Shown: positions 33,800 to 42,226 of the stretch, one piece after another | Numbering within the stretch: the first letter of the stretch is position 1 | Layout: every line of letters starts with the position of its first letter | Program-made: the position numbers and the translations under genes | The notes under the pieces: model-generated | The model's input: the letters and a program-made list of their open reading frames with translations, nothing else | The model's database searches: none | What the model was told of the DNA's origin: nothing | Assembly (NCBI RefSeq): GCF_013364275.1 | Contig: NZ_CP054932.1 | Span: 5,952,001-6,016,000 of the forward strand | Length of the DNA: 64,000 nucleotides | Reading direction: 5' to 3' | Source: Actinomadura sp. NAK00032 | GTDB taxonomy: Bacteria; Actinomycetota; Actinomycetes; Streptosporangiales; Streptosporangiaceae

Positions 33800-35476
33800 A
33801 TGAGCGCATCCCCCGGCCCGGACCGGCTGCTGCTGCGCGCCGCCGGGCGCGCCCGCGGCTGGACGGCGCTCGTCGCGGCGGCGGCGCTGGCGGACGCGGC
33901 GGCGGCGCTGCTGCTGCCGTTCGCGCTGGCCCGCGCCATCGACGCGGTCCCGCCCGGCGGTTCCCCCGCGGCCGCCGCGCTGTGGCCGTGCGCCGCGCTC
34001 GTCGCCGTGTCGGCCGCCGCCGAGGTGCTGTCGGAGCTGGCGGCCGGGAGCGCCGCCGCCCGCGCGACGGCCTGGATCCGGCACGCCCTCGTCCGGCACC
34101 TCCTCGCCGTCGGGCCGGCGCTGCGCATCCCGCCGGGCGACGTGGCGGGACGGGCGGTCGGCGGCGCCGCCGAGGCGGGGGTCGCGCCCGCCGCCGCGCC
34201 CGAGGCCGCCGCCGGGCTGCTGCCCGCCGCCGGGGCGCTCGCCGCGCTCGCCCTCATCGACTGGCGCCTCGCGGCGGCGGTCGGCGCCGCGCTGCCGGCG
34301 GTGGCGCTGCTGATGCGGGCGTTCGTCCGCGACATCACCGCGTCCGCGACCCGCTACCTGGCCGTGCAGGGCACGATCGCGGGCCGCCTCGCCGAGGCGC
34401 TCGGCGGCGCCCGCACCATCGCCGCCGCGGGCACCGCCGGGCGGGAGGCGGCGCGCGTCCTGGCCCCCCTTCCCCGGCTCCGCGCGGAGGGCGAGACGAT
34501 GTGGCGCGTCCAGGGCGGGGTCGCCGCGCGGGGCCTGCTGGCGCTGCTGCTGCTCCAGGTCGCGGCGGTCGGCGCCGCCGGGGCGGAGCTGGCGGCGGGC
34601 CGCATCACGCCGGGCGAGCTGGTCGCGGCCGTCCAGTACGCGGGGCTCGCCGCCGGGTTCGGGCCCGTCCTCACCCAGGTGCTGCGGCTCGCCCGCGCCC
34701 GCGCCGGCGCGCGCCGCGCCGCCGAGGTCCTCGCGCTGCCCGCGCCCGCGCACGGCCCGGAGTGCGCGCCGCCCGGCCCCGGCCGCCTGGAGTTTCGCGG
34801 CGTCACCGCGCGCGGCGCGCTGGACGGCCTGGACCTGACCGTCCCCGGCGGCCGGGCGGTGGCCGTCGTCGGCCGCGCCGGCTCCGGCCTCGCCGCGCTC
34901 GCCGGGCGCCTCGCCGACCCCGACCGGGGCAAGGTCCTGCTGGACGGCACGCCGCTGCCACGCCTCAGCCGGGCGGCGCTGCGCCGCGAGATCGGCTACG
35001 CGTTCGCCCGCCCCGCGCTGTTCGGCGCGACGGTCGGGGACGCGCTCGCGTTCGGCCCGTCCCGCCCCCCGGACGCGCGGCTGCGCGAAGCCGCGCGGGC
35101 CGCCCGCGCCGACGGCTTCATCCGCCGCCTGCCCGCCGGCTACGCCACGCCCCTCGCGGACGCGCCGATGTCGGGCGGCGAGCTGCAGCGGATGGGCCTC
35201 GCGCGCGCGTTCGCGCACGCGGGCCGCGTCCTCGTCCTGGACGACGCCACCTCCAGCCTCGACACCGTCACCGAAGTGGAGATCACCGACGCCGTGCTGA
35301 CCCGCTTCGCCGGCCGCACCCGCCTGATCATCGCGCAGCGCGCGTCCACCGCCGCCCGCGCCGACCTCGTCGCCTGGCTGGACGGCGGCCGCCTCCGCGC
35401 GCTCGCCCCCCACGCCGACCTCTGGCACGACCCCGACTACCGCGCCGTCTTCACCGTCCCCGAGGAGTCGCCGTGA
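33800..35476 (+). CDS. ABC exporter half-transporter with degenerate Walker A (RamA/AmfB-like)
   Basis: Membrane half-transporter of 558 residues, with an N-terminal six-helix ABC transmembrane domain (to about 300) and a C-terminal nucleotide-binding domain. The Walker A is GRAGSGLAA near 356-364: the invariant Lys and Ser/Thr are replaced by Leu and Ala. The signature MSGGELQR near 456 is intact, and the Walker B (VLVLDDATSSLD) has Asp in place of the catalytic Glu. It probably pairs with the next gene product, which has the opposite defects. The start at ATG 33800 follows GGAGG. Its stop overlaps the next GTG start by 4 bp. Likely role: export of the modified lanthipeptide. Confidence 0.9.
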   Translation: MSASPGPDRLLLRAAGRARGWTALVAAAALADAAAALLLPFALARAIDAVPPGGSPAAAALWPCAALVAVSAAAEVLSELAAGSAAARATAWIRHALVRHLLAVGPALRIPPGDVAGRAVGGAAEAGVAPAAAPEAAAGLLPAAGALAALALIDWRLAAAVGAALPAVALLMRAFVRDITASATRYLAVQGTIAGRLAEALGGARTIAAAGTAGREAARVLAPLPRLRAEGETMWRVQGGVAARGLLALLLLQVAAVGAAGAELAAGRITPGELVAAVQYAGLAAGFGPVLTQVLRLARARAGARRAAEVLALPAPAHGPECAPPGPGRLEFRGVTARGALDGLDLTVPGGRAVAVVGRAGSGLAALAGRLADPDRGKVLLDGTPLPRLSRAALRREIGYAFARPALFGATVGDALAFGPSRPPDARLREAARAARADGFIRRLPAGYATPLADAPMSGGELQRMGLARAFAHAGRVLVLDDATSSLDTVTEVEITDAVLTRFAGRTRLIIAQRASTAARADLVAWLDGGRLRALAPHADLWHDPDYRAVFTVPEESP

Positions 35477-37314
35477 ACGGCAGGCGGGAGGCGGCGCGGG
35501 TCCTGCGGGCGACGGTCGGGGAGGTGCTCCGGGCGCGGCGGCGGGCGGTGGCGCGGGCGTGCGCGTGGTCGGTGGTCGAGGTGGCGCCGACGGCGCTGTT
35601 CGGGCTGGCCGTCGGCGAGGCGGTCGACGCGTTCCGGACGGGCCGGACGCGCGACGCCCTGGTGTGGCTCGGCGCGCTCGCGGCGGCGGCCTGCGCGGGG
35701 GCGGTCGGGAGCCGGCGGCTGTACCCGGCGCTGGCGGCGATCGTGGAGCCGTTCCGCGACGACCTGGTGCGGCGGGTCGCGGACGGCGCGCTGCACCGGT
35801 CGCTGCGGGGGCGGCCCGACACCGGGGCGGTGGCGCGGCTCACTCATCAAGTGGAGATCGTCCGGGACACGTTCGGCGGGCTGCTCGTCGTGGCGCGCGG
35901 GTTCGTGTTCTCGGTGGGCGCGGCGCTGCTGGGGCTGCTGGCGATGATGCCGGAGGTGGTGCTCCTGGTCTTGCCGCCGCTGGTGCTGGGGCTGGTCCTG
36001 TTCGGGGCGGTGTTCGGGGCGGCGGCCGTCCGGCAGCGGGCGCTCGTGGTCGGCGAGGAGGACATCGCCGAGCGGACGGCGGCGCTGGCCGAGGGGCTGC
36101 GGGACGCCGTGGCCTGCGGCGGCGAGGAGGCGCTGGAGGCGGAGCTGGGCGCCGCGGTGGAGGCGCAGGCGGCGGCCGGGCGCGCGGTGGCGCGGTTCGC
36201 GGCGCTGCGGGCGGTGTCCCTGGCGGTGAGCGGGTGGCTGCCGCTGCTGCTCGTCCTGGCGGCGGCGCCGTGGCTGATGCGGCGCGGCGCCACGCCGGGG
36301 ACGGTCATCGGCGCGCTGACGTACGTCCTGCACGGGCTTCAGCCCGCGCTGCGGACGCTCGTGCAGGGCATGGGCGGCAGCGGGCTGCGGCTGGCGGTGA
36401 CGCTCGGGCGCATCCTGGAGACCAGCGCGCCGGAGGCGGTGGAGCCGCCGCGCGCCGCCGCCGTCGCGGGGGCGCCGGCGGTGGAGCTGCGCGGGGTGAC
36501 GTTCGCCTACGGGGCCGGGGCGCGGCCGGTGATCGAGGGCCTCGACCTCGTCGTGCCGCAGGGGGACCATCTGGCGGTGGTGGGGCCGAGCGGGATCGGG
36601 AAGTCGACGCTGGCGGCGCTCATCGCGGGCCTCGTCGCGCCCGGCGAGGGCGAGGTGCTCGTGGCGGGGCGGGCGGCCGGCGATCCGGCCGGGCGGGTGC
36701 TGATCCCGCAGGAGGCGTACGTGTTCAGCGGCTCCCTGCACGACAACCTCGCCTACTACGCGCCGGAGGCCGGGCCGGAGGAGGTCGCCCGGGCGGTGGA
36801 CGCGCTCGGCGCGGCGGAGCTCGTCCGGGACCTCGGCGGCCTCGGCGCGCGGCTGGAGCCGGGCGCGCTGGCCGACGCGGAGCGGCAGCTCATCGCGCTG
36901 TGCCGGGCCTACCTGGCGCCGCAGCCGCTCGTCATCCTGGACGAGGCCGCCTACCGGCTGGACGCCGCCGCCGAGGCACGGGCGGAGGAGGCGTTCGCGC
37001 GGCGCGGCGGCACACTGGTCGTCATCGCCCACCGGATCAGTTCCGCCGTGCGCGCGCGCCGCGTCCTCGTCCTGGACGGGACCCGCCCGTACCTCGGCCG
37101 GCACGCCGACCTGCCCGCCGTGTGCCCGCTCTACCGGGACCTCATCGGGCGGTGGGAGGCGGGCTCACAGCCATCCGGCCTCCTCGGCGATCCGGATGGC
37201 GTGCACCCGGTTCTGCGCGCCGACCTTGCGGTTGATGCGGGACAGGTGGTTGCGGACGGTGCCGATCGTCAGGACGAGGTCCTCGGCGATCTGCGCCGCG
37301 GAGGCGCCGCGTGA
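35473..37314 (+). CDS. ABC exporter half-transporter with degenerate signature motif (RamB/AmfA-like)
   Basis: Second half of the putative lanthipeptide exporter, 613 residues: a six-helix transmembrane domain and a nucleotide-binding domain. Walker A VGPSGIGKST (about 370-378) and Walker B VILDEAAYRLD are intact, including the catalytic Glu. The signature is LADAERQ instead of LSGGQ. Together with the upstream protein this gives one complete and one dead composite ATP site. GTG 35473 overlaps the previous stop. The last 49 codons (from 37165) run antisense through the end of the response regulator gene, adding an unusual tail after the normal domain end. Confidence 0.9.
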   Translation: MNGRREAARVLRATVGEVLRARRRAVARACAWSVVEVAPTALFGLAVGEAVDAFRTGRTRDALVWLGALAAAACAGAVGSRRLYPALAAIVEPFRDDLVRRVADGALHRSLRGRPDTGAVARLTHQVEIVRDTFGGLLVVARGFVFSVGAALLGLLAMMPEVVLLVLPPLVLGLVLFGAVFGAAAVRQRALVVGEEDIAERTAALAEGLRDAVACGGEEALEAELGAAVEAQAAAGRAVARFAALRAVSLAVSGWLPLLLVLAAAPWLMRRGATPGTVIGALTYVLHGLQPALRTLVQGMGGSGLRLAVTLGRILETSAPEAVEPPRAAAVAGAPAVELRGVTFAYGAGARPVIEGLDLVVPQGDHLAVVGPSGIGKSTLAALIAGLVAPGEGEVLVAGRAAGDPAGRVLIPQEAYVFSGSLHDNLAYYAPEAGPEEVARAVDALGAAELVRDLGGLGARLEPGALADAERQLIALCRAYLAPQPLVILDEAAYRLDAAAEARAEEAFARRGGTLVVIAHRISSAVRARRVLVLDGTRPYLGRHADLPAVCPLYRDLIGRWEAGSQPSGLLGDPDGVHPVLRADLAVDAGQVVADGADRQDEVLGDLRRGGAA

Positions 37315-37770
37315 GGCGAGGGCGAGGACCTCGACCTCGCGCGCGGTGAGCGGGCTCTGCGCCGAGCCCAGTTCGGTGAAGGCCATGTCGGGGTCGATGA
37401 CGCGGGCGCCCGCCGCGGCCCGCCGGATCGCGTCCATCAGGTCGCCGGGCGAGGTGCTCTTCAGCACCAGGCCGGACGCCCGCGCCGCCACCGCGCGCCG
37501 CAGGTCACCGGTGCGGCGGCGGCCGGCCAGCAGGACGGTGCTGCACTCGGGGACGGCCTCGCGGAGCGCGCGGGCCGCGGTGAAGCCGTCCAGTCCGGGG
37601 AGCCCGACGTCGATCAGCGCGACGTCGGGCCGCTGACTGCGCGCGGTGCACAGGACCTGGTCGCCGCAGCCGATCGCGGCGACGACGTCGAGGTCCCTCA
37701 CCCCTTCGAACATCGCGACCAGCCCGCCGCGGAGGAGGGGTGCCCCCTCGGCGAGAAGTATCCGAATCAT
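37165..37770 (-). CDS. Orphan NarL-type response regulator, RamR/AmfR-like
   Basis: DNA-binding regulator of 201 residues at the end of the lanthipeptide cluster, convergent to it. The receiver keeps the phospho-acceptor Asp in ALIDVGLPGLDG and Lys in LVLKSTSP, but the acidic pair reads A-E-G (LLAEGAPLL) and the conserved Thr region is LLAGRR. The LuxR HTH LTAREVEVLALASRGASAAQIAEDL...GTVRNHLSRIN is complete. No histidine kinase is adjacent. The ATG 37770 has GGAG 6 bases upstream; ATG 37782 does not. By analogy with RamR it should activate the synthetase operon. Confidence 0.88.
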   Translation of the reverse strand: MIRILLAEGAPLLRGGLVAMFEGVRDLDVVAAIGCGDQVLCTARSQRPDVALIDVGLPGLDGFTAARALREAVPECSTVLLAGRRRTGDLRRAVAARASGLVLKSTSPGDLMDAIRRAAAGARVIDPDMAFTELGSAQSPLTAREVEVLALASRGASAAQIAEDLVLTIGTVRNHLSRINRKVGAQNRVHAIRIAEEAGWL

Positions 37771-38035
37771 TTTCGTCTCCATTGGCCAGCCACCCACAGT
37801 GGCCCTGGAAAACCGTCATTACTGAACGCCATTCGAAGTCGCCGCGCACGGAGGGGGTCGTGCGGGTAATCGGGGTATTCGGACAGCGCGAAAAACAGGT
37901 CCCATCGAGTCACCTTGACGGAAGGCGGCGGAGATCTAACCGAGTGGAGTCAACACTATTCACGGCGTCATTGTAAAGAAGCGGATAGGGCATGCCACGG
38001 TGGTGTATTCCGCGAAATCTCCGGCGCACACCTGA
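37771..38035. other. Upstream region of the RamR-like gene
   Basis: No gene is supported. The stretch is less GC-rich than its surroundings, as expected for promoter DNA of the minus-strand regulator gene. TTGACT occurs on the minus strand (complement near 37947) but I could not pair it with a well-spaced -10. The weak plus-strand frame 37740-37976 has no domain or ribosome binding site. Confidence 0.4.
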
Positions 38036-38989
38036 TCAGTGGAGGAAGTCGAACTCCACGCCGGCGCCGGCGGCGCGGGCCGCGCGGTAGGCCGTCCAGC
38101 TCAGCGCGAGGTCCTGCCAGGGCAGCCCGACCGGCGCGTACACGGTGACCTCGCCGCGCCGCACCCGGCCGGGCACCTGGCCGCGCAGCAGGTCGCGGAG
38201 CGTCCCGGCGGCGTGCTTGACGTCGAGGCCCGCGCCGGCGAGCACGCCCATCTCGACCGCGAGCGGGACGTCGTCGACGACGACCCGCGCGCCCTCCAGC
38301 AGGTCGGCGCCCAGCTCGGCCTTGCCCGGCTCGTCGGCGCCGAGCGAGGTGAGGTGGGTGCCGCGCGCCACGTCGGCGGCGTGCAGGAGGGGGCGGCGCG
38401 CCCAGGTCGCCATGACGACGATCCCGGCGTCCCGGACGGCGTCGCGCGGGTCGGCGGCGACGCCCGCCGGGACGCCGAGGAGCGCGCCGTGCCGCTCGGC
38501 GAAGGCGGCGGCGCGGCCGGCGTCCAGGTCGCACACGGTCAGGCCGCTCACCGCCCGCAGCTCCGCCAGGCCGCGCATGACCAGCTCGGCCTGCGCTCCC
38601 GCGCCGATGACCGCGACGGCGCCGGCGTCCGGGCGGGCCAGCGCGTGGGTGCCGAGCGCGGCGGCGAGGCCGGTGCGCCACGCGGTCACGGTGGCCGAGT
38701 CCAGCTGCGCCAGCAGCTCGCCCGTGCCGAGGTCGTGCAGGCAGACGACGCCGCGCAGCGCGGGGCGGCTGCCGGGGAACTTGGCGTTGACCTTCACCGT
38801 GTAGGCGGGGATGTCCTCGACCACGCCGGGCAGCAGCGCCGTCGCGGTGCCCTGGCCCGGCAGCTTGGCGACCGTGCGGTGCGCGGCCGTCCCGTCCGCC
38901 TCGGCGGTGAAGCCGCGGCGCAGGGCGTCGAGGCACGTGGCGGGGTCGAGCAGCGCCTCAAGGTCGGAACGGGTCAAAAGGAGCGTCAC
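38036..38989 (-). CDS. Ornithine cyclodeaminase family protein (mu-crystallin-like)
   Basis: NAD(P)-binding protein of 317 residues from the ornithine cyclodeaminase/alanine dehydrogenase/mu-crystallin family. The N-terminal half has AHRTVAKLPGQGTATALLPGV and the substrate region YTVKVNAKFPGSRPALRG. The Rossmann motif is AVAVIGAGAQAELVMRGL. The strand GIVVMATWARRPLLHA and HLTSLGADEPGKAEL are family blocks. It starts with GTG 38989; a GGAAG lies about 10 bases upstream. Members include ornithine cyclodeaminases, alanine dehydrogenases and imine reductases. The exact reaction is not clear. Confidence 0.87.
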   Translation of the reverse strand: MTLLLTRSDLEALLDPATCLDALRRGFTAEADGTAAHRTVAKLPGQGTATALLPGVVEDIPAYTVKVNAKFPGSRPALRGVVCLHDLGTGELLAQLDSATVTAWRTGLAAALGTHALARPDAGAVAVIGAGAQAELVMRGLAELRAVSGLTVCDLDAGRAAAFAERHGALLGVPAGVAADPRDAVRDAGIVVMATWARRPLLHAADVARGTHLTSLGADEPGKAELGADLLEGARVVVDDVPLAVEMGVLAGAGLDVKHAAGTLRDLLRGQVPGRVRRGEVTVYAPVGLPWQDLALSWTAYRAARAAGAGVEFDFLH

Positions 38990-39021
38990 CGGACCATCTT
39001 CCCGTCCGCACCTCCGCGTGG

Positions 39022-39621
39022 CTACCCGGTGGGGACGTTGTAGGCCATGAGGGCGGCGGTGCCGCCGGTCACCCGCAGCTCGGTGACGGCGCAGTTGCGG
39101 ACCTGCGGGAACACCGTGCGGTAAGCGGAGGGCGCGATGCCGAGCAACCCGCACAGGGTCAGCCGCAGCAGCGTGTTGTGGGTCACCACGAGGACCCGGT
39201 CGCCCGAGTGCCGGGCGGCGATGCGGCGCAGCACGGCCGTCCCGCGCTCGACGGCCTTGCGCGGGTCCTCGGCTCCCGGGAACGCGCCGCGCACCGGGTC
39301 GGCGCGGAAGGCCGCCACCTCCGCCGGCGCCAGCTCGGCCAGGGTGCGGCCCTCGGCGGCGCCGAAGTCCACCTCGGCCAGGTCGCCGTCTATCGTGAGC
39401 GTCCGCCCGAGGGCGGCCGCCGCCGGGGCCGCCGTCGCCCGCGCCCGGCGCAGCGGCGAGGCCCACACCACGTCCACGCCCGCCCCTGCCGCCCACCGGC
39501 CGAGCCGCTCGGCCTGCTCCCGTCCCGTCCCGGTGAGCCCGACGTCGCTGACGCCCGCGTACCGGTTCTCCGCGTGCCACTCGGTCTCGCCGTGCCGGAC
39601 GAGGTACAAGGTGGTGCTCAC
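39022..39621 (-). CDS. Histidine phosphatase family protein
   Basis: Phosphoglycerate-mutase-like phosphatase of 199 residues. The catalytic RHG motif is at residues 9-11 (YLVRHGETEWHAENRYAG). The second His appears in VLVVTHNTLLRLTLCGLLG, and Glu in GDLAEVDFGAAEGRT. Start GTG 39621 has GGGGGAGA upstream; two ATGs at 39636 and 39648 would add a short repetitive MGES/MGEK segment that looks like the ribosome binding region. It follows the FGGY kinase gene closely on the same strand, which suggests a sugar-phosphate or similar substrate. Confidence 0.87.
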   Translation of the reverse strand: MSTTLYLVRHGETEWHAENRYAGVSDVGLTGTGREQAERLGRWAAGAGVDVVWASPLRRARATAAPAAAALGRTLTIDGDLAEVDFGAAEGRTLAELAPAEVAAFRADPVRGAFPGAEDPRKAVERGTAVLRRIAARHSGDRVLVVTHNTLLRLTLCGLLGIAPSAYRTVFPQVRNCAVTELRVTGGTAALMAYNVPTG

Positions 39622-39653
39622 GCTCTTCTCCCCCATGCTCTCCCCCATGTGCG

Positions 39654-41129
39654 CTACCCGTGCTCCCGTGCGTGGGCGGCCGCCTCGGAGGGTAGCCAGC
39701 CGCGGCGCTCCAGTTCGTCCACCAGCTTCCGGAACGGCACGGCGAACCGCTCGGCCATGCCGGGCCGCGGCTCGACGACCGTCCGGATCCGCACCATCGA
39801 CTCGGCGACCTCCGCCGGCGAGCGCCCCGGCTCGGTGCCGTAGGCGGCCAGGACGGCCATGCCGAGCGCGGCGTCGGCGTGCTCGGGGATCCGGGCCGGG
39901 CGGCCGAGGACGTCCGCGCGCAGCCGGCTCCAGTAGTCGCTGCGCACCGCGCCGCCGGTGAAGGTCACCGGCCCCTCGACGGCGGCGCCGAGCCCCCGCA
40001 CGTAGGCCAGCGCCAGCCGCTCGACCAGCGCGACGCCCTGCAGGAGGGCCGCGTGCCGGTCGCCCTCGTCGCGGGGCGTGCCGAGCATGAAGCCCTCCGC
40101 CTGCGGCGCGAGGAACGGGAACCGCTCGCCGGGCGAGACCAGCGGGTAGGCGACCGCGCTCGACGGCTCGTGGCGGGCGGCCAGGGCGTCCAGCCGGGGC
40201 AGGTTCGCGACGCCGGCGAGGACGCCGCCGCCCACGCTGGACGCGCCGCCCGGCAGCCAGGCCCCGTCCGGCGCCCGGTGGCTGTACATGACCCCGGCCG
40301 GGTCGCGGACGGGCGCGTCCGACACGCCCTTGAGGACCAGGGTGGTGCCGAGCACCGAGTTCCACCGGCCGACGCGCAGCGCGCCCGAGCCGAGCTGCGC
40401 GGCGCACCCGTCGGTCATGCCCGCGACCACCGGCGTGCCCGCCGCCAGCCCGGTCTCCGCGGCGGCCCGCGCCCCGACCTCGCCGAGGACCGTCCCGGGC
40501 CGGACGACCTCGGGGAACAGGGCGGCGGGCAGCCCGAGCCGGTCGTGCAGGCCGCGCGGCCACCGCTCGCCGAGGAGGTCGTAGCCGGTCTTGAGGGCGT
40601 GGCTGGAGTCGGTGGCCACCGGCGTCCCGACCAGCCGGGAGGTGACCAGGTCGGCCTGGTGGGCAAGGCGGGCGCCGGCCAGGCCGCCGGGCCGGTCGCG
40701 CGCCAGCCACAGCACCTTCGCCAGCGCCCAGGACGGCTGGATGCGGTGCCCGAGCCGCTCCCACAGCTCCGCCCCGGCCTCCTGCGCGATCCGCGCCTCG
40801 GCGGACGCCCGCGCGTCGTCGTACATGAGGCCGTCGGTCAGCGGCCGCCCGTCCCGGTCGGTGAGGAGCACGGTGCCGGAGGTGGAGCACACCGCCACGC
40901 CCCGCACCGCCTCCGGGGCGCGGTCGCGCAGCGCCTCCCGGACGGCCAGGACGACGGCCGCCCACCAGTCGGCGGGCCACTGCTCGTGCCGCGCGCCGTC
41001 GCGCCGTCCGGACAGGGGGGCCGACCCGCGGCCCGCCACCCGGCCGTCGGCGGTGACGGCGAGCGCCCGCACCCCCTGGGTTCCGACGTCCACGCCGACC
41101 CACACCGGTCCGGACGCGCCAGTTCGCAC
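39654..41129 (-). CDS. FGGY-family carbohydrate kinase (1)
   Basis: Sugar kinase of 491 residues in the hexokinase/HSP70/actin fold. The N-terminal phosphate-binding loop is VWVGVDVGTQGVRALAV. The central FGGY regions include GMTDGCAAQLGSGAL and WNSVLGTTLVLKG. The C-terminal block VTFTGGAVRSDYWSRLRADVLGRP is the adenosine-binding motif. GTG 41129 lies 4 bases after GGGGGAG. It is divergent from the DeoR gene and has a DeoR-like inverted repeat upstream. It resembles xylulokinase-type enzymes, but I cannot name the sugar. Confidence 0.9.
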   Translation of the reverse strand: MRTGASGPVWVGVDVGTQGVRALAVTADGRVAGRGSAPLSGRRDGARHEQWPADWWAAVVLAVREALRDRAPEAVRGVAVCSTSGTVLLTDRDGRPLTDGLMYDDARASAEARIAQEAGAELWERLGHRIQPSWALAKVLWLARDRPGGLAGARLAHQADLVTSRLVGTPVATDSSHALKTGYDLLGERWPRGLHDRLGLPAALFPEVVRPGTVLGEVGARAAAETGLAAGTPVVAGMTDGCAAQLGSGALRVGRWNSVLGTTLVLKGVSDAPVRDPAGVMYSHRAPDGAWLPGGASSVGGGVLAGVANLPRLDALAARHEPSSAVAYPLVSPGERFPFLAPQAEGFMLGTPRDEGDRHAALLQGVALVERLALAYVRGLGAAVEGPVTFTGGAVRSDYWSRLRADVLGRPARIPEHADAALGMAVLAAYGTEPGRSPAEVAESMVRIRTVVEPRPGMAERFAVPFRKLVDELERRGWLPSEAAAHAREHG

Positions 41130-41160
41130 AGCACTCCCCCTACTTTTATCGTTCTAGGAT

Positions 41161-41204
41161 GTTAACTTATAGCGCCAGAGCATCGTAACAACCCCTTGTT
41201 ATCG
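41161..41204. promoter_or_regulatory. Candidate DeoR operators upstream of FGGY kinase 1
   Basis: TAACAA-CCCC-TTGTTA (41186-41201) is a perfect inverted repeat followed by TCG. GTTAACTTATAGCG (41161-41174) lies between it and the kinase start and resembles the inverse of the ATAAGTGTTAA element at 44880-44890. The same TTGTTATCGC string occurs here and at 44709-44718. Such repeats in both ends of the locus mark a likely shared operator. Confidence 0.55.
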
Positions 41205-41370
41205 CTCTGACGGGCACATGCGGACGCCATGACGGGGTTGACGTGGCGGGTTCCGGTGCGACAAGCTCGATCGACCTGAGCTGATGGTTGTTAAGATCAC
41301 GGGCCTTGATATCGCCCGTGCGGGTGGCGGATCGCCGGTCCCCGGCGGGCGGTCGCGAGAGGATCGCAGC

Positions 41371-42159
41371 ATGACGAAGGAGACCAACGGCCGGCGCGGG
41401 CCGGACGCGCGCCGCCAGGCCATCGCCGACCATGTGCTGTCCGCGGGCTCGGTCACCGCCGGGGACCTGGCCGAGCGGTTCGGCGTGAGCCTCATGACGA
41501 TCCACCGCGACCTCGACGACCTGGAGCGGCAGGGCATCGTCCGCAAGTACCGGGGCGGCGTCACCGCGCAGCCCTCCGGGGTGTTCGAGAGCAACGTCGC
41601 CTACCGCATGAAGTCGATGCGGCCCGCCAAGGACGCCATCGCCGCCAAGGCCGCCGAACTGGTGGAGCCCGGCATGGCGGTGATGCTCGACGACTCCACC
41701 ACCACCCTGGCGCTGGCGCGCCGGCTGGGCGGCATCACGCCGCTGACGGTCGTCACCAACTTCCTGGAGACCACCAACCTGCTGGCCCGCGAGCGCGGCA
41801 TCCGGCTGATGGCGCTCGGCGGGGAGTACGACTCGCTGCACGACTCCTTCCTCGGCGTCCCCTGCGTGGACGCCGTGACCTCGCTCCACGTCGACCTGTG
41901 CTTCGTGTCGACCTCCGCCGTCTCCGGCGGGTTCGCCTACCACCAGGAGCAGCACATCGTGTCGGTCAAGCGGGCCATGCTCGACGCCGCCGCGCGCAAC
42001 GTCCTGCTCGTCGACCACTCCAAGCTCGGCCGGGTGGCCCTGCACCGGGTGGCGCCGCTGTCGGCGTTCGAGCGCGTCATCGTCGACGACGGCGCGAGCG
42101 GCGAGGTCCTGCGCGACCTGGACGAGCACAAGGTCGCCTACGAGGTGGCCGCCACCTGA
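41371..42159 (+). CDS. DeoR/GlpR-family transcriptional regulator
   Basis: Sugar-phosphate-responsive repressor of 262 residues. The N-terminal winged HTH contains ARRQAIADHVLSAGSVTAGDLAERFGVSLMTIHRDLDDLERQGIVRKYRGG. The C-terminal DeoR sensor domain has AAELVEPGMAVMLDDSTTTLALARRL and LLVDHSKLGRVALHRV. ATG 41371 follows AGAGGAT; the frame is open upstream but without a ribosome binding site. It heads a run of sugar genes and probably controls them and the rhamnosidase operon through GTTAT/ATAAC inverted repeats. The effector is unknown. Confidence 0.92.
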   Translation: MTKETNGRRGPDARRQAIADHVLSAGSVTAGDLAERFGVSLMTIHRDLDDLERQGIVRKYRGGVTAQPSGVFESNVAYRMKSMRPAKDAIAAKAAELVEPGMAVMLDDSTTTLALARRLGGITPLTVVTNFLETTNLLARERGIRLMALGGEYDSLHDSFLGVPCVDAVTSLHVDLCFVSTSAVSGGFAYHQEQHIVSVKRAMLDAAARNVLLVDHSKLGRVALHRVAPLSAFERVIVDDGASGEVLRDLDEHKVAYEVAAT

Positions 42160-42226
42160 CAGCCCGGGCCCCGCGCCCGCCCACCCGAGACCCCCGACGG
42201 GAGACGCCCCCAATGAGAGTGACGCG

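Noticed and set aside
37740..37976. 78-codon plus-strand frame upstream of the RamR-like gene
   Set aside because: No ribosome binding site, and an unlikely composition. The region is better explained as the regulator's promoter.
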